Source of the DNA: Psychromicrobium lacuslunae
GTDB taxonomy: Bacteria > Actinomycetota > Actinomycetes > Actinomycetales > Micrococcaceae
DNA length: 64,000 nt
NCBI RefSeq assembly: GCF_000950575.1
Contig: NZ_CP011005.1
Coordinates: 310,001-374,000 of the forward strand
Reading direction: 5' to 3'
Shown here: one piece after another, positions 17,210 to 27,049 of the stretch
How positions within the stretch are numbered: the stretch's first letter is position 1
Layout of the letters: every line of letters begins with the position of its first letter
Notes under the pieces: model-generated
What the model was told of the DNA's origin: nothing
What the model saw: only the letters and a program-made list of their open reading frames with translations
The model's database searches: none
Position numbers and translations under genes: made by a program

Positions 17210-20044
17210 GTGGCCAAGGCCCGTGTACATGAGCTCGCCAAAGAGCTCGGAATTAGTTCCAAAGACGCAGTTGCCAAACTGCAAGAGTTGGGCGAGTTTG
17301 TTCGCTCAGCTTCCTCAACTATTGAAGCGCCGGTAGTCAAAAAGCTTCGCGAAGCATTCCCCAATGCGGCTCCGGCTGCTCAGCAAGAGGCGCCTAAGGC
17401 ACCCGCGAAGCCGGCCCCTAAGGCGCCTGCGAAGGCTGCCGAGCCGGTTGTAGAACCCGCCGCTACCGAAGCAAAGGCGCCAGCTGCCCCGACGCCGGCC
17501 GCGCAACGTCCGGCAGCACCGGCAGCTCAACGCCCAGCGGCTCCGACTGCTCAGCAGAACGGTGCCACACCCGGTTCCGGGCCACGCCCGGGCAATAACC
17601 CCTTCGCCACCTCCCAGGGCATGCCGCGTGCGGGTGCCCCCACCGAAGGCGAGCGCTCGGCCACACCGAGCGCCGGTCCGCGTCCAGGTGCTCCGGCACC
17701 GCGTCCCGCCGAGCGCGCACCGCGTCCCGGTGGTTCGGGTGGCCCGCGTCCGGGCAATAACCCCTTCGCTTCCTCGCAAGGTATGCCGCGCGCTGGTGCT
17801 CGCCCCGACGGTGAGCGTTCCGGTGGTCCGCGTCCTGCTGCAGGCTCTGGCGGTCCCCGTCCGGGTGCCTCGGCCGGTCCGCGCCCTGGCGGTTCTGGTG
17901 GCCCTCGCCCCGGTGGCGGCAACCGTCCGACGCCGGGCATGATGCCTAACCGCACCGAGCGTCCGGCTCCGGGTGCCCGCGGTGCCGGTGGCCCAGGCCG
18001 CGGCGGCGGAGCTCGTCCAGGCGGCGCTCCAGGTGGCGCAGGTGCTGGTTCCGGTGGCGGTGCTCCCGCTGGCGGTGGCTTCGGCAAGGGCGGTCGCGGT
18101 CGCGGCGGTACCCAGGGAGCCTTCGGCAAGGGTGGCGCAGGTCGCGGTAAACAGCGCAAGTCGAAGCGGGCGAAGCGGCAAGAACTCGAGCAGATGAGTG
18201 CTCCGTCACTGGGCGGCGTGAGCGTACCCAGGGGCGACGGCAACACTGTGGTGCGGCTGCGTCGTGGCTCTTCGATCACCGATTTTGCCGACAAGATTGA
18301 GGCGAACCCCGCAGCATTGGTCACCGTGCTCTTCCACCTGGGCGAGATGGCTACCGCCACCCAGTCCTTGGATGAGGACACCTTCGCTTTGTTGGGTGAA
18401 GAGCTCGGTTACAAGCTGCAGGTGGTTTCACCCGAAGACGAAGAGCGCGAATTGCTCTCCAGCTTCGATATTGACTTTGAAGCTGAACTTGAGGCTGAAG
18501 GCGACGACGACCTTGAAGTGCGTCCTCCGGTAGTCACCGTGATGGGTCACGTTGACCATGGTAAGACCCGCTTGCTTGACGCTATCCGTAACTCCGATGT
18601 GATGGCCGATGAGCACGGTGGCATTACCCAGCACATCGGTGCTTACCAGGTGCACCACGAACACGAAGGTGAAGTTCGCAAGATCACCTTCATCGACACC
18701 CCGGGTCACGAGGCGTTCACCGCAATGCGTGCCCGTGGTGCCAAGGTCACCGATATCGCCATCTTGGTGGTTGCGGCTGACGACGGTGTGATGCCTCAGA
18801 CGGTTGAAGCACTTAACCACGCCCAGGCTGCCGAGGTGCCGATCGTGGTCGCCGTGAACAAGATCGATAAAGAGGGCGCTAACCCGGAGAAGATCCGTGG
18901 ACAGCTCACCGAATACGGTCTGGTTCCCGAAGAGTACGGTGGCGACACCATGTTCGTCGATGTTTCGGCTCGCCAAAACCTGAACATCGATGCGCTGCTC
19001 GAAGCCGTGATGCTGACCGCCGATGCTGCTCTGGATCTGCGCGCCAACCCGAATAAGGACGCTCGTGGTATCGCCATTGAAGCGAACCTGGACAAGGGCC
19101 GTGGCTCGGTTGCTACCGTGCTGGTCCAGTCGGGTACTTTGCGGGTCAGTGACACCATCGTGGCCGGTACCGCACATGGCCGTGTTCGGGCGATGTTCGA
19201 CGAAGACGGCGTGGCAGTCGAGGAAGCTGGTCCTTCGCGGCCAGTTCAGGTCCTTGGCCTGTCCTCAGTGCCAAGCGCAGGCGATACCTTCTTCGTCACC
19301 AGTGACGAGCGTACCGCCCGTCAGATTGCCGAGAAGCGCGAAGCAGCCGACCGTAATGCTGCGCTGGCCAAGCGTCGCAAGCGGATCAGCCTGGAAGACT
19401 TCGATCAGGCAGTTGCCGATGGCAAGGTTGATACCCTCAACCTGATCCTCAAGGGCGACGTCTCCGGTGCTGTTGAAGCGCTGGAAGATTCCTTGCTCAA
19501 GATCGACGTCGGCGAAGGTGTGCAGCTGCGGGTTATCCACCGCGGTGTTGGTGCGATCACCCAGAACGACGTCAACCTGGCGACCGTGGACAACGCGATC
19601 ATCATTGGCTTCAACGTCAAGCCTGCCGAGCGAGTGGCCGAATTGGCCGACCGCGAAGGCGTCGATATGCGTTTCTACTCGGTCATCTATGCGGCGATCG
19701 ACGACATCGAGCTGGCTCTCAAGGGCATGCTCAAGCCGGAATACGAAGAGGTTCAGTTGGGTACCGCGGAAATCCGCGAGATCTTCCGTTCCTCGAAGTT
19801 CGGCAATATCGCTGGCTCGATTGTGCGTAGCGGCCTGATCCGACGCAATGCCAAGGCCCGGGTACTCCGTGGCGGCAATGTGATCGGAGACAACCTCACG
19901 GTTGACTCGCTGAAGCGCTTCAAGGACGATGCCACCGAAGTCCGTGACGGCTTCGAGTGTGGTATCGGCCTAGGCTCCTTCAACGATCTGCAGCCCGAGG
20001 ACATCATCGAGACCTTCGAGATGCGCGAAAAGCCGCGAGTCTAA
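17210..20044 (+). CDS. infB: Translation initiation factor IF-2
   Basis: 944 residues from GTG 17210 after ACAGGAG. IF-2 is the GTPase that brings initiator tRNA to the 30S subunit. An IF2_N helical domain occupies residues 1-50, then a long Pro/Ala/Gly/Arg-rich linker (about 50-325), a second IF2_N domain (about 345-410), and the G domain with G446-H-V-D-H-G-K-T453, [12 protein letters not shown] and NKID. Domains II, III and IV follow. The linker contains a direct duplication around the phrase [17 protein letters not shown] near residues 124 and 178. Codon use is strongly biased, as expected for a highly expressed gene. Confidence 0.98.
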   Translation: MAKARVHELAKELGISSKDAVAKLQELGEFVRSASSTIEAPVVKKLREAFPNAAPAAQQEAPKAPAKPAPKAPAKAAEPVVEPAATEAKAPAAPTPAAQRPAAPAAQRPAAPTAQQNGATPGSGPRPGNNPFATSQGMPRAGAPTEGERSATPSAGPRPGAPAPRPAERAPRPGGSGGPRPGNNPFASSQGMPRAGARPDGERSGGPRPAAGSGGPRPGASAGPRPGGSGGPRPGGGNRPTPGMMPNRTERPAPGARGAGGPGRGGGARPGGAPGGAGAGSGGGAPAGGGFGKGGRGRGGTQGAFGKGGAGRGKQRKSKRAKRQELEQMSAPSLGGVSVPRGDGNTVVRLRRGSSITDFADKIEANPAALVTVLFHLGEMATATQSLDEDTFALLGEELGYKLQVVSPEDEERELLSSFDIDFEAELEAEGDDDLEVRPPVVTVMGHVDHGKTRLLDAIRNSDVMADEHGGITQHIGAYQVHHEHEGEVRKITFIDTPGHEAFTAMRARGAKVTDIAILVVAADDGVMPQTVEALNHAQAAEVPIVVAVNKIDKEGANPEKIRGQLTEYGLVPEEYGGDTMFVDVSARQNLNIDALLEAVMLTADAALDLRANPNKDARGIAIEANLDKGRGSVATVLVQSGTLRVSDTIVAGTAHGRVRAMFDEDGVAVEEAGPSRPVQVLGLSSVPSAGDTFFVTSDERTARQIAEKREAADRNAALAKRRKRISLEDFDQAVADGKVDTLNLILKGDVSGAVEALEDSLLKIDVGEGVQLRVIHRGVGAITQNDVNLATVDNAIIIGFNVKPAERVAELADREGVDMRFYSVIYAAIDDIELALKGMLKPEYEEVQLGTAEIREIFRSSKFGNIAGSIVRSGLIRRNAKARVLRGGNVIGDNLTVDSLKRFKDDATEVRDGFECGIGLGSFNDLQPEDIIETFEMREKPRV

Positions 20045-20059
20045 GCACAGAAGTTCGCC

Positions 20060-20114
20060 GAGTGTGCAGTTCTACACCTTTTGACCTGGTCTTAGGGTGT
20101 AGAACTGCACACTC
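20060..20114. repeat. Long inverted repeat between infB and rbfA
   Basis: Nineteen-base perfect arms (20060-20078 and 20096-20114), GAGTGTGCAGTTCTACACC and its complement, flank a 17-base loop. There is no T-run after it, so it is not a standard terminator. It could protect or process the 3' end of the infB message. Confidence 0.8.
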
Positions 20115-20151
20115 AGTCGAAGTATTGACGCTGAAGTATTGAGGAGGAAGC

Positions 20152-20589
20152 ATGGTTGATCCGGCACGGGCTGCCCGTTTGGCCCAACGCATTAAGGTGA
20201 TCGTCGCCGAGGCACTGCGTAAGCAGGTCAAGGAACCAGGCGTGGAAAACATCACGTTGACCGAGGCGCGAGTCACTAACGACCTACAGCACGCAACGCT
20301 GTACTACACGATCTTTGGCGACGAAGAAGCGAAAGCGGAAGCTACCGCTTCGTTGGAGAAATCCCGCGGGATCTTGCGCCGTGAGGTGGGTAAGAATTTG
20401 ACCATTCGGCTCACCCCGACGCTCGAGTTCATCGCCGATGAGATTCCGGAGACGGCAACTCACCTTGAAGAGCTAATCCGCGAAGCCAAGGTGCGCGACG
20501 CCGAACTGGCGGCACAGGCTTCGCAGGCAACGTTTGCCGGTGAGGCGGATCCTTATAAAAAGCACGAAGAAGACGAGGAAGAGGCCTAA
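20152..20589 (+). CDS. rbfA: Ribosome-binding factor A
   Basis: A 145-residue RbfA, a KH-like protein needed for late maturation of the 30S subunit and processing of the 16S 5' end. Conserved stretches are ARLAQRIKVIVAEALRKQVK near the N-terminus, ITLTEARVTNDLQHATLYYT and IRLTPTLEFIADE. The C-terminal tail is acidic (KKHEEDEEEA). ATG 20152 is preceded by a clear GAGGAGG. It lies in the normal order between infB and truB, but here an aminotransferase gene on the other strand separates it from truB. Confidence 0.97.
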   Translation: MVDPARAARLAQRIKVIVAEALRKQVKEPGVENITLTEARVTNDLQHATLYYTIFGDEEAKAEATASLEKSRGILRREVGKNLTIRLTPTLEFIADEIPETATHLEELIREAKVRDAELAAQASQATFAGEADPYKKHEEDEEEA

Positions 20590-20609
20590 GCCCTCAAGTC
20601 TCTGAGCTC

Positions 20610-20682
20610 AAATACCTCGGCACCACTTTCCAGTGTGAAAGTGGTGCCGAGGTATTTCTGCACCGTTTTCACGCTGGAAAGT
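20610..20682. repeat. Nested, mutually exclusive hairpins after rbfA
   Basis: A perfect 21-base stem pairs 20610-20630 with 20637-20657 around a six-base loop. A second stem pairs 20625-20647 with 20660-20682 (20 of 23 positions match). The two share sequence, so only one can form at a time. The element lies between the converging rbfA and aminotransferase genes and may end transcription in both directions. Confidence 0.8.
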
Positions 20683-20705
20683 AGTGCTGCCATGACGGAT
20701 GCTCC

Positions 20706-21860
20706 TTATGGCCCGGGAATCCGAGAAATCCCGGCTAGCAAATCTGAAGTATCCCCGCACAGTGCAATCCGCGCCCAGCCCTCGCCTTGCGAGCCGAAGG
20801 CCGTGCCGGGCGCCAAGGCGACGCCGTCGCTGGCCAAGAACCCGTGGACCCAGGAACGTACGTCGCCATTGCTGAGGTGAGAAACATCGACCCAGAGATA
20901 AAACGCTCCCTTGGCGTTCAAAAAATGCAAGCCTTGGGCCCGTAGTTGAGCCTCCGCCACGTCTCGGTTGTTCCGGTAGTGTGCCTTGGCCTGCGCCACG
21001 TAGTCTTGAGGGCCGGTGAGCGCCGCCAGTGCAGCATACTGCGCCGGAGTGCTGACACAGGAGAAGCTCGACTCCACCGCGTTGGAGACCGCGACCTGCA
21101 TACCCGGCGGGGTGAGCAGCGCCCCGATTCGGATCCCGGTCAAACCATAAGTCTTCGATGCCGTCCAGCACAGCAAGACCCGACCGTCGGTATCGAACTG
21201 CACCGGACTGACGTGCGGCAGATCAAAGGTAAAAGCCTCATAGCATTCGTCCGAAACTACCCAGAGGTTGTGTTTGCGGGCCAGCGCCACCAACTCCTCG
21301 GTCAACTCGGCGCTCAGCACTGCCCCAAGAGGGTTTGACGGCGAGTTGAGCAGCAGAACTTTGGTCCTTGGCGTGATCAGCGCTTCGATATCGGCAACCT
21401 GAGGCTGGAAAGCGTGTTCGTCCCGAAGCGGATAGCCGATCGGTACCGCATGGAGCAGCCTACTGGTCATTGCGAACGTCGGGTAGCCGGGGTTCGGAAT
21501 CAGAATTTCATCACCGGGGGAGAGCAGAAGGCTCAGCGCGAGGTGCAGACCTTGCTGAGCGCCCGCGGTGACGAAGATCCGCCGCGGATCCACTTGAACG
21601 CCCTGCTGCTTGGCTAGCCGCTCGGCAAAGGCTTCGCGCAGCGGCCAGATGCCGCCGTTTGGGGTGTAATTAGTTTCATCTCGCAGCAGCGAGTCAATGG
21701 CGGCCTGACGGACGTGTTGCGGAACCTCAAACCCTGGCTCACCAATGCTGAGCACGAGAGAATCTGGGCGAGTCCAGGCAGCTTCGGTAATTTCCCTGAT
21801 TTGATTGCTCGGTAGGTTCAGAACGTGTTGAGCCAGGGGCGGTACTGCGTCTAAAGCCAT
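20706..21860 (-). CDS. PLP-dependent aminotransferase, class I/II
   Basis: 384 residues from ATG 21860 (MALDAVPPLAQHV). Fold-type I features are present: SIGEPGFEVP near the N-terminus, NYTPNGG, the NSPSNPLGAV loop, SDECYEAF, and the Schiff-base lysine in SKTYGLTGIRIG. A C-terminal Arg in GEGWARIALC should bind the substrate carboxylate. Likely an aspartate/alanine-type aminotransferase; the exact substrate cannot be read. The frame is open upstream to 22010 but that would overlap truB. TATGTT lies six bases before the ATG, suggesting a leaderless message divergent from truB. Confidence 0.93.
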   Translation of the reverse strand: MALDAVPPLAQHVLNLPSNQIREITEAAWTRPDSLVLSIGEPGFEVPQHVRQAAIDSLLRDETNYTPNGGIWPLREAFAERLAKQQGVQVDPRRIFVTAGAQQGLHLALSLLLSPGDEILIPNPGYPTFAMTSRLLHAVPIGYPLRDEHAFQPQVADIEALITPRTKVLLLNSPSNPLGAVLSAELTEELVALARKHNLWVVSDECYEAFTFDLPHVSPVQFDTDGRVLLCWTASKTYGLTGIRIGALLTPPGMQVAVSNAVESSFSCVSTPAQYAALAALTGPQDYVAQAKAHYRNNRDVAEAQLRAQGLHFLNAKGAFYLWVDVSHLSNGDVRSWVHGFLASDGVALAPGTAFGSQGEGWARIALCGDTSDLLAGISRIPGP

Positions 21861-21866
21861 AGAGCC

Positions 21867-21876
21867 AACATATACT
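21867..21876. promoter_or_regulatory. Overlapping divergent -10 elements (aminotransferase / truB)
   Basis: On the minus strand TATGTT (21867-21872) lies six bases before ATG 21860. On the plus strand TATACT (21871-21876) lies seven bases before GTG 21884. The two hexamers overlap, so the two genes may compete for RNA polymerase within a 23-base gap. Confidence 0.5.
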
Positions 21877-21883
21877 GAAAGGC

Positions 21884-22828
21884 GTGCTTTCAGGACTCGT
21901 GATCGTGGACAAACCCCAAGGCTGGACCAGCCACGACGTGGTGGCCAAAATGCGCCGCCTGGCCGGTACCCGCAAAGTTGGCCACGCCGGCACCCTGGAC
22001 CCGATGGCAACCGGGGTTTTGGTGCTCGGCATTAACCGGGCCACCAGACTACTCACCTACATTGTCGGCACCTCAAAAACCTACACCACCACAATTCGCT
22101 TGGGGCAGTCGACAATCACCGACGATGCTGAGGGTGAACTGACCACCACAAACAGCACTTCCGAGGTGACCGAGGAACAACTGTTCGCCGGGGTCGCCGA
22201 GCTAACCGGAGAAATTCAGCAAGTGCCGAGCAGCGTGAGTGCGATCAAGGTGAATGGCGAACGTTCTTATGCCAGGGTCCGAGCGGGGGAAGAGGTTAAG
22301 CTCGCTGCTCGCCCCGTGACCATTGAACGTTTCGAAGTGCACTCCTGGCAACGACGGGAGATCTCCGGAGCGCAGATCATTGAACTGGATGCCACAGTCG
22401 AATGTTCTTCAGGCACCTACATCCGGGCGCTCGCCCGGGACCTAGGAGAAAAACTCGGCGTTGGCGGGCATTTGACCGAACTACGTCGCACCGCGGTTGG
22501 ACCCTACCGGATTGATCAAGCCCAGACCTTGGAGGAGGCAGCGGGGCAGCTTCAGGTGCTTGACATTTCGGTTGCTGCCAGAGCTCTAATGCCAGTGCGT
22601 GAGCTCAGCGAGGAGGAGACCACTGAGCTTTCTTTTGGCCGTAGGATTGCCGCTACCGGTCAGGCGCATAGCGCCGAGCAACCGGTGGCCGCCTTCGGCC
22701 CGGACGGCACTCTGGTGGCCCTTTTGGAAGACCCCGGGGCTGCTGGCAAGCACGCTAAAGCGATTTTGGTTTTTGCTGCCGCCGGAGAGCAACAGCCCAG
22801 TGCCGCCGAGGCGAAGGAGAAAAAGTGA
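21884..22828 (+). CDS. truB: tRNA pseudouridine(55) synthase
   Basis: A 314-residue TruB, which makes pseudouridine 55 in the T-loop of tRNAs. The start region LVIVDKPQGWTSHDVV and the catalytic motif GHAGTLDPMATGVLVLG, with the active Asp in LDPMA, are intact. The later conserved CSSGTYIRALARDLGEKLG is present, followed by a C-terminal RNA-binding domain. The GTG at 21884 is preceded by GAAAGG. It overlaps the following small membrane protein gene by four bases (GTGA). Confidence 0.97.
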   Translation: MLSGLVIVDKPQGWTSHDVVAKMRRLAGTRKVGHAGTLDPMATGVLVLGINRATRLLTYIVGTSKTYTTTIRLGQSTITDDAEGELTTTNSTSEVTEEQLFAGVAELTGEIQQVPSSVSAIKVNGERSYARVRAGEEVKLAARPVTIERFEVHSWQRREISGAQIIELDATVECSSGTYIRALARDLGEKLGVGGHLTELRRTAVGPYRIDQAQTLEEAAGQLQVLDISVAARALMPVRELSEEETTELSFGRRIAATGQAHSAEQPVAAFGPDGTLVALLEDPGAAGKHAKAILVFAAAGEQQPSAAEAKEKK

Positions 22829-23190
22829 TTCTCGACGGCTGGTTCATTACTTCGCTGGTTGTTGGCCTGGCGTCTGCGGTGGTCTGCTTTGGTGCTGGAG
22901 TTCTCAAGAAAGGCCCAAACGACATCACCATCCTTTCGGTGGCCGCCGTCGAAGTCTTTTTGCTGGTCTTCCTCGTCGCTAGCATCGTACGGCAGAGCGG
23001 TGGCGAGGCAGTACAGGGCGAGTCCTGGGAGTTCTGGGGCTACCTGATTACCGCCGTAGTGGTGCCAATCGGCGGGGTCTGGTGGTCCCTGATCGAACGC
23101 AGCCGGTGGAGCAATTTCGTGCTCGGCGCGGTGGGGCTGGTAGTGATAGTGATGATGTATCGAATGAATCAGATTTGGTTTGGCGGGTAG
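22825..23190 (+). CDS. Small integral membrane protein
   Basis: A 121-residue protein with four predicted membrane segments and almost no soluble part: about residues 5-25, 31-53, 70-90 and 98-118. It contains GAGVLKKGPNDITILSVAAVE between the first two. I do not recognise a named family. It overlaps truB by four bases and is followed by another small membrane protein gene, so it is probably co-transcribed with truB. No catalytic motif is visible. Confidence 0.85.
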   Translation: MILDGWFITSLVVGLASAVVCFGAGVLKKGPNDITILSVAAVEVFLLVFLVASIVRQSGGEAVQGESWEFWGYLITAVVVPIGGVWWSLIERSRWSNFVLGAVGLVVIVMMYRMNQIWFGG

Positions 23191-23221
23191 GGTCTTAGCA
23201 GGTAGGGCAACACAGTGATGG

Positions 23222-23689
23222 ATGGGCGAGGCAGTGACAGCGGAAAAGACTAGCAGGGCAACGGGACCCGGACGTTTATTGATTGCGGTGTACGGAGTGT
23301 TTGCTTTAGCAGCGACGGCGCGTGCGGGTTACCAGATTGCCACCAAGTTCTCCGAAGCCCCCACCGCTTACCTGCTCTCCGCTTTCGCCGCGTTGGTGTA
23401 TATCGCGGCCACCATTTCCTTAGCTAAACGTGTCCGTCGCTGGTACTGGGCTTCGGTCATTGCGGTGGTGATCGAACTCCTCGGCGTGCTGGTGATTGGC
23501 GCATTGAGTTTGCTGGACGCTAATGCCTTCCCGCACGACACGGTCTGGAGCGGCTTCGGTCGAGGCTACGGTTTTGTGCCGTTGCTGCTGCCCATTCTCG
23601 GTTTGATCTGGTTGTACCGGAAACGTCCCTCGGCCGTGGTCGCTGCATCGCAGCAGTCAGCAGCTGAAAATAAAGGGGAACAACAATGA
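23222..23689 (+). CDS. Small integral membrane protein
   Basis: A 155-residue protein with four membrane segments between about residues 18 and 140 and a short polar C-terminal tail ending in ENKGEQQ. ATG 23222 is used; a GTG at 23234 with GGGCGAGG upstream is also possible. The protein begins with a polar stretch, then LLIAVYGVFALAATARAGYQ. I recognise no named domain, although similar four-helix proteins are common in Micrococcaceae. It overlaps the acetyltransferase gene by four bases. Confidence 0.82.
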   Translation: MGEAVTAEKTSRATGPGRLLIAVYGVFALAATARAGYQIATKFSEAPTAYLLSAFAALVYIAATISLAKRVRRWYWASVIAVVIELLGVLVIGALSLLDANAFPHDTVWSGFGRGYGFVPLLLPILGLIWLYRKRPSAVVAASQQSAAENKGEQQ

Positions 23690-24321
23690 GCGAGCAAGAA
23701 ACAGAGCTGAGTAGTCCGCAAGCTGAGTTGCAACTGGATCCTGTAATTCCGCGGCTGAGCGACGGTGTAGTGGGTTTGCGTGGTATCGAACTGGCAGACG
23801 CTGAGAAGATCGCCGAGATTTGTCAGCAAGCAGCTGCTCAGCGTTGGTTGCCAGCGTTGCCGAGCCCTTACTCTTTGGAGGATGCCCAGTATTTTGTTCA
23901 GGAAGTAGCGGCTCCTGGGTGGCAGAAAGGCGAAAGGCACAGCTTTGCGGTGGTTAGGGAGGATGAAAACGTCTTCCTTGGCAGCATAGATCTGCATCTT
24001 TTTCGCGGCAGTACTGCGGAGATTGGCATCAATATCGGTGACCAAAGCCAAGGCAGCGGTGTTGCGTTGCGCGCGGTTCAGTTGATCGTCGACTACGCCT
24101 TCAACGGGCTGGACCTTAGGCATCTCTATTGGCGTGCCGAAGTACCTAATTGGGCAAGCCACAAGCTGGCATGGAAGGCCGGGTTCAGGTTCGAGGCAGA
24201 GTTGCGCGCCTTTGCAGATAACCGAGGCGAGTCGATCGATCAGTGGCTGCTCTCGCTAGCGAGTGATGAACCGCGTGAGCCGCAAGCTGCCTGGGCTGGC
24301 CCCGAAAAGCCAGTGGGTTAG
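23686..24321 (+). CDS. GNAT family N-acetyltransferase (RimJ/RimL type)
   Basis: A 211-residue protein whose body matches the acetyltransferase_3 (RimJ/RimL) pattern: [16 protein letters not shown] at the front, [20 protein letters not shown] as the acetyl-CoA loop region, and [20 protein letters not shown] as the late conserved strand-helix. The first 25 residues are an added polar tail. Targets may be protein N-termini or small amines. It starts in an ATGA overlap and ends in a four-base convergent overlap with mdh. Confidence 0.9.
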   Translation: MSEQETELSSPQAELQLDPVIPRLSDGVVGLRGIELADAEKIAEICQQAAAQRWLPALPSPYSLEDAQYFVQEVAAPGWQKGERHSFAVVREDENVFLGSIDLHLFRGSTAEIGINIGDQSQGSGVALRAVQLIVDYAFNGLDLRHLYWRAEVPNWASHKLAWKAGFRFEAELRAFADNRGESIDQWLLSLASDEPREPQAAWAGPEKPVG

Positions 24322-25307
24322 CCGAGGAATCCCAGGGCTCGCACAGCGCGCTGCTCTTCGGCGAGTTCGGCCACCGAGGCCTCGATACGAGAGCGAGAGA
24401 AATCGTTGATTTCTAAGCCCTGCACAATTTCATACTCGCCGGCCCGGCAGATGCAAGGGAAGGAACTCACCAGTCCTTGCGGTACGCCGTAACTGCCGTC
24501 GCTGGGCACAGCCATGGAAACCCAATCATCCGCCGCGCTGCCCAGCGCCCAGTCGTGCAGGTGGTCGATCGTCGCGCTGGCCGCTGAGGCGGCGCTGGAG
24601 GAACCCCGGGCGGCAATGATAGCTGCGCCACGGTTGGCCACGGTGGGGATGAAATCGGTCTCTAACCAGGTCAGATCGTCAACCAGTTCTGCAGCATTTT
24701 CCAGACCAACCCGAGCGTGGAAAATATCCGGGTATTGACTGGCTGAGTGATTCCCCCAAATGGTCATTCGGCTAATTTCTCGCACCGGGGCATCGAGTTT
24801 AGCCGCCAGTTGGGCGATGGCCCGGTTGTGATCAAGCCTGGTCAACGCAGTGAACCGTTCCGCCGGGATATCGGGGGCATTGCTGAGCGCAATCAGCGCA
24901 TTGGTATTGGCTGGATTGCCGGTGACTACGATCTTCACGTCATCGGCCGCGACAGCGTTCAGGGCTTTGCCCTGCACGGAGAAGATGGCCCCGTTAGCCT
25001 CTAGCAAGTCCCGACGCTCCATCCCCGGTCCGCGCGGCCGGGCCCCGACCAGCAGCGCAGCGTTGACACCGTCGAACACCCGCTCGGCTTGATCACCGAT
25101 CTCAATCGAATCTAGCAAGGGGTAGGCACCGTCCTGAAGCTCCATCACGACGCCCTCTAGGGCTGCGAGAGCGGGAGTGATTTCTAATAACCTGAGTTGT
25201 ATCGGCGTTTGTGGGCCGAAGAGCTGGCCGCTGGCAATTCTGAAAAGCAGACTATAACCAATCTGACCGGCTGCCCCGGTGACGGCGACTTTGACAGGGG
25301 TGTTCAT
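24318..25307 (-). CDS. mdh: Malate dehydrogenase
   Basis: 329 residues from ATG 25307 ([20 protein letters not shown]), preceded by AGGGAG. The frame is open to 25472 but homology begins here. The enzyme interconverts malate and oxaloacetate with NAD in the citric acid cycle. The Rossmann [15 protein letters not shown], the substrate Arg pair around [14 protein letters not shown], the catalytic Asp in TRLDHNRA and the catalytic His in [11 protein letters not shown] are present. Its length and the absence of a disulfide insert fit the group used by Actinobacteria. Confidence 0.97.
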   Translation of the reverse strand: MNTPVKVAVTGAAGQIGYSLLFRIASGQLFGPQTPIQLRLLEITPALAALEGVVMELQDGAYPLLDSIEIGDQAERVFDGVNAALLVGARPRGPGMERRDLLEANGAIFSVQGKALNAVAADDVKIVVTGNPANTNALIALSNAPDIPAERFTALTRLDHNRAIAQLAAKLDAPVREISRMTIWGNHSASQYPDIFHARVGLENAAELVDDLTWLETDFIPTVANRGAAIIAARGSSSAASAASATIDHLHDWALGSAADDWVSMAVPSDGSYGVPQGLVSSFPCICRAGEYEIVQGLEINDFSRSRIEASVAELAEEQRAVRALGFLG

Positions 25308-25491
25308 AACGGCTCCCTTACTCGGTGTTCTCGTCTTAACGCCAGCGTAGGCGCAGCGCGACCGGACACCAAAACTGCTGTGGATGGTGGTGCTCGCTCG
25401 GAAACTGAGGGTTATCGCCGTCGTGCCGTTGCTTCCTGTGCGAGACGTGAGAACATAACAGGAGCATGCCAATCGCGGAAGGAATTATGAG

Positions 25492-26034
25492 ATGAGTGAA
25501 CCCCTAGTGCCAGAGGATGTTCCGGAAGACCTTCCCACCGAGTCTTCTACCGAAGCGGCGGAGGCGGCAGCGGATCCGGTCAAGACTCAAGCGGCTGAAG
25601 ACCTCGCCGATTGGAAGGTCTTCCGGCTTGTGGTAGCGGCCTTGGGCGTGGTGATTGCTGGCTTCGGGCTCTTTGACCTATTCGTCGGCGTGAAAGGGCT
25701 GCCCGACGCGATTAGCGAAAACAACGCGACCCTGGAGAGCAACTACCGCTTCTTCGCTGCCATCCTGGTCGGTGTTGGTGCTGCGTTCGTGGCCATCGCG
25801 GTTAAGTTCAATTGGGCGAATGTGCTGATTTTCGTTTGTGCCACGATCTTCCTCGGTGGCTTAGCCCGAGTATTTTCCTGGGCGGTCAGCGGTTTGCCGA
25901 ATTTCTTGATGATCCTTTTAATGATCCTCGAGCTGGTGATCCCGCCGGTGATTGCGGTCTGGTACCTCTGGATCAACCGCACTCAGAAGCTGCGGGCGAG
26001 TTACCGTGGAATGAACACCGTCCCGAAGCAGTAA
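25492..26034 (+). CDS. DUF4345-like membrane protein
   Basis: A 180-residue protein. An acidic N-terminal tail (about residues 1-40) leads to four membrane segments at about 44-66, 85-105, 108-128 and 135-158, then a basic C-terminus. The pattern LGVVIAGFGLFDLFVG followed by NYRFFAAILVGVGAAFVAIA fits DUF4345. Function unknown. AAGGAATT precedes ATG 25492. The ribF gene follows after 10 bases, but ribF seems to carry its own -10 element. Confidence 0.82.
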   Translation: MSEPLVPEDVPEDLPTESSTEAAEAAADPVKTQAAEDLADWKVFRLVVAALGVVIAGFGLFDLFVGVKGLPDAISENNATLESNYRFFAAILVGVGAAFVAIAVKFNWANVLIFVCATIFLGGLARVFSWAVSGLPNFLMILLMILELVIPPVIAVWYLWINRTQKLRASYRGMNTVPKQ

Positions 26035-26037
26035 TCT
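26032..26037 (+). promoter_or_regulatory. -10 hexamer TAATCT upstream of ribF
   Basis: TAATCT overlaps the stop of the previous gene and ends seven bases before GTG 26045, consistent with a leaderless ribF transcript. Confidence 0.4.
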
Positions 26038-26044
26038 GAGATAC

Positions 26045-27010
26045 GTGCAATATTTCAACGGCTTGGCCGAGGTCCCGGTGGACTTCGGCCCTTCAGTGGT
26101 GACGCTCGGCAATTTCGACGGCGTACATCGGGGGCATCAGGAAGTTCTTCGCCAGTTGGTCGCAGCAGCTGGCGAGCGGCAAGCCCAGGCGGTGGCGATT
26201 ACCTTTGATCCACCCCCGGCTCAGGTGCATCGCCCGGATAGCGCGCCCGCCCAGATCATGAGTCTGTCAGACCGGCTAGACATGATGGCCGAGAGCGGCA
26301 TTGATGCAGTGCTGGTGCTGGCCTATAACCTGGACTTCGCGGCGCAGAGCCCGGAGGAATTCGTGCTCAACACCTTCGTGCGGACCTTACATGCCGCCGA
26401 GGTGGTGATTGGCCACGATGTGCGCTTTGGCCGGGACAATTCCGGTGACCTGGCAACCATGCAAGAACTCGGCGAAAAACACGGTTTCCGGGTGCGGGTG
26501 ATTGAAGAGTTTGGTGCTGATCGTCGCTGTTCCTCGACCTGGGTGCGGGAGGCTTTACAAGTGGGTGACGTCGCCACCGCGGCCACCGTGCTAGGCCGAC
26601 CTCATCAAATGCGTGGCGAGGTGGTGCACGGCGCTGCTCGCGGGCGTGAGCTTGGTTTTCCGACCGCCAACCTAGCCGCCGATGCTTCCGGCTTCATCCC
26701 GGCCGACGGGGTCTACGCGGGATGGCTGATTGACCAGAGTGAGGTGCGCTGGCCGGCCGCCATTTCGGTGGGTAGCAACCCGACCTTCGAGGGCGTCAGT
26801 CGCCAAGTGGAAGCCCATGTGCTGGACCGGCCGGCCGAAGCCGTCGAGGACTTCAACCTCTACGGTCAGTTCGTCACCGTGGAGTTCGTCGAGAGGCTGC
26901 GTGGCATGGTCGCCTACACCGGCCCGGAAGCCCTGATCGACCAGATGTGCCGAGACGTCGAACAAGCGCGGCAACTGCTAGGCCAAGAGCCCACAGCAAC
27001 TCAATCCTGA
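26045..27010 (+). CDS. ribF: Bifunctional riboflavin kinase / FAD synthetase
   Basis: A 321-residue RibF that makes FMN from riboflavin and FAD from FMN. The N-terminal adenylyltransferase domain shows TLGNFDGVHRGHQEVL and a later SSTWVREALQ. The C-terminal kinase domain shows RGRELGFPTANL and the catalytic glutamate region AHVLDRPAEAVEDFNLYGQ. Length is normal. The gene often sits near truB and rpsO; here several small genes separate them. No FMN riboswitch is visible upstream. Confidence 0.96.
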   Translation: MQYFNGLAEVPVDFGPSVVTLGNFDGVHRGHQEVLRQLVAAAGERQAQAVAITFDPPPAQVHRPDSAPAQIMSLSDRLDMMAESGIDAVLVLAYNLDFAAQSPEEFVLNTFVRTLHAAEVVIGHDVRFGRDNSGDLATMQELGEKHGFRVRVIEEFGADRRCSSTWVREALQVGDVATAATVLGRPHQMRGEVVHGAARGRELGFPTANLAADASGFIPADGVYAGWLIDQSEVRWPAAISVGSNPTFEGVSRQVEAHVLDRPAEAVEDFNLYGQFVTVEFVERLRGMVAYTGPEALIDQMCRDVEQARQLLGQEPTATQS

Positions 27011-27049
27011 CCGCCGCCCGTCGTCGGCCACACCCACACGCCTCCCCGT

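Noticed and set aside
17551-18381. Long open frame on the minus strand across the infB linker (276 residues, Pro/Arg rich)
   Set aside because: It is the mirror of the Gly/Pro/Arg-coding repeat of infB, has no ribosome-binding site and has extreme composition.
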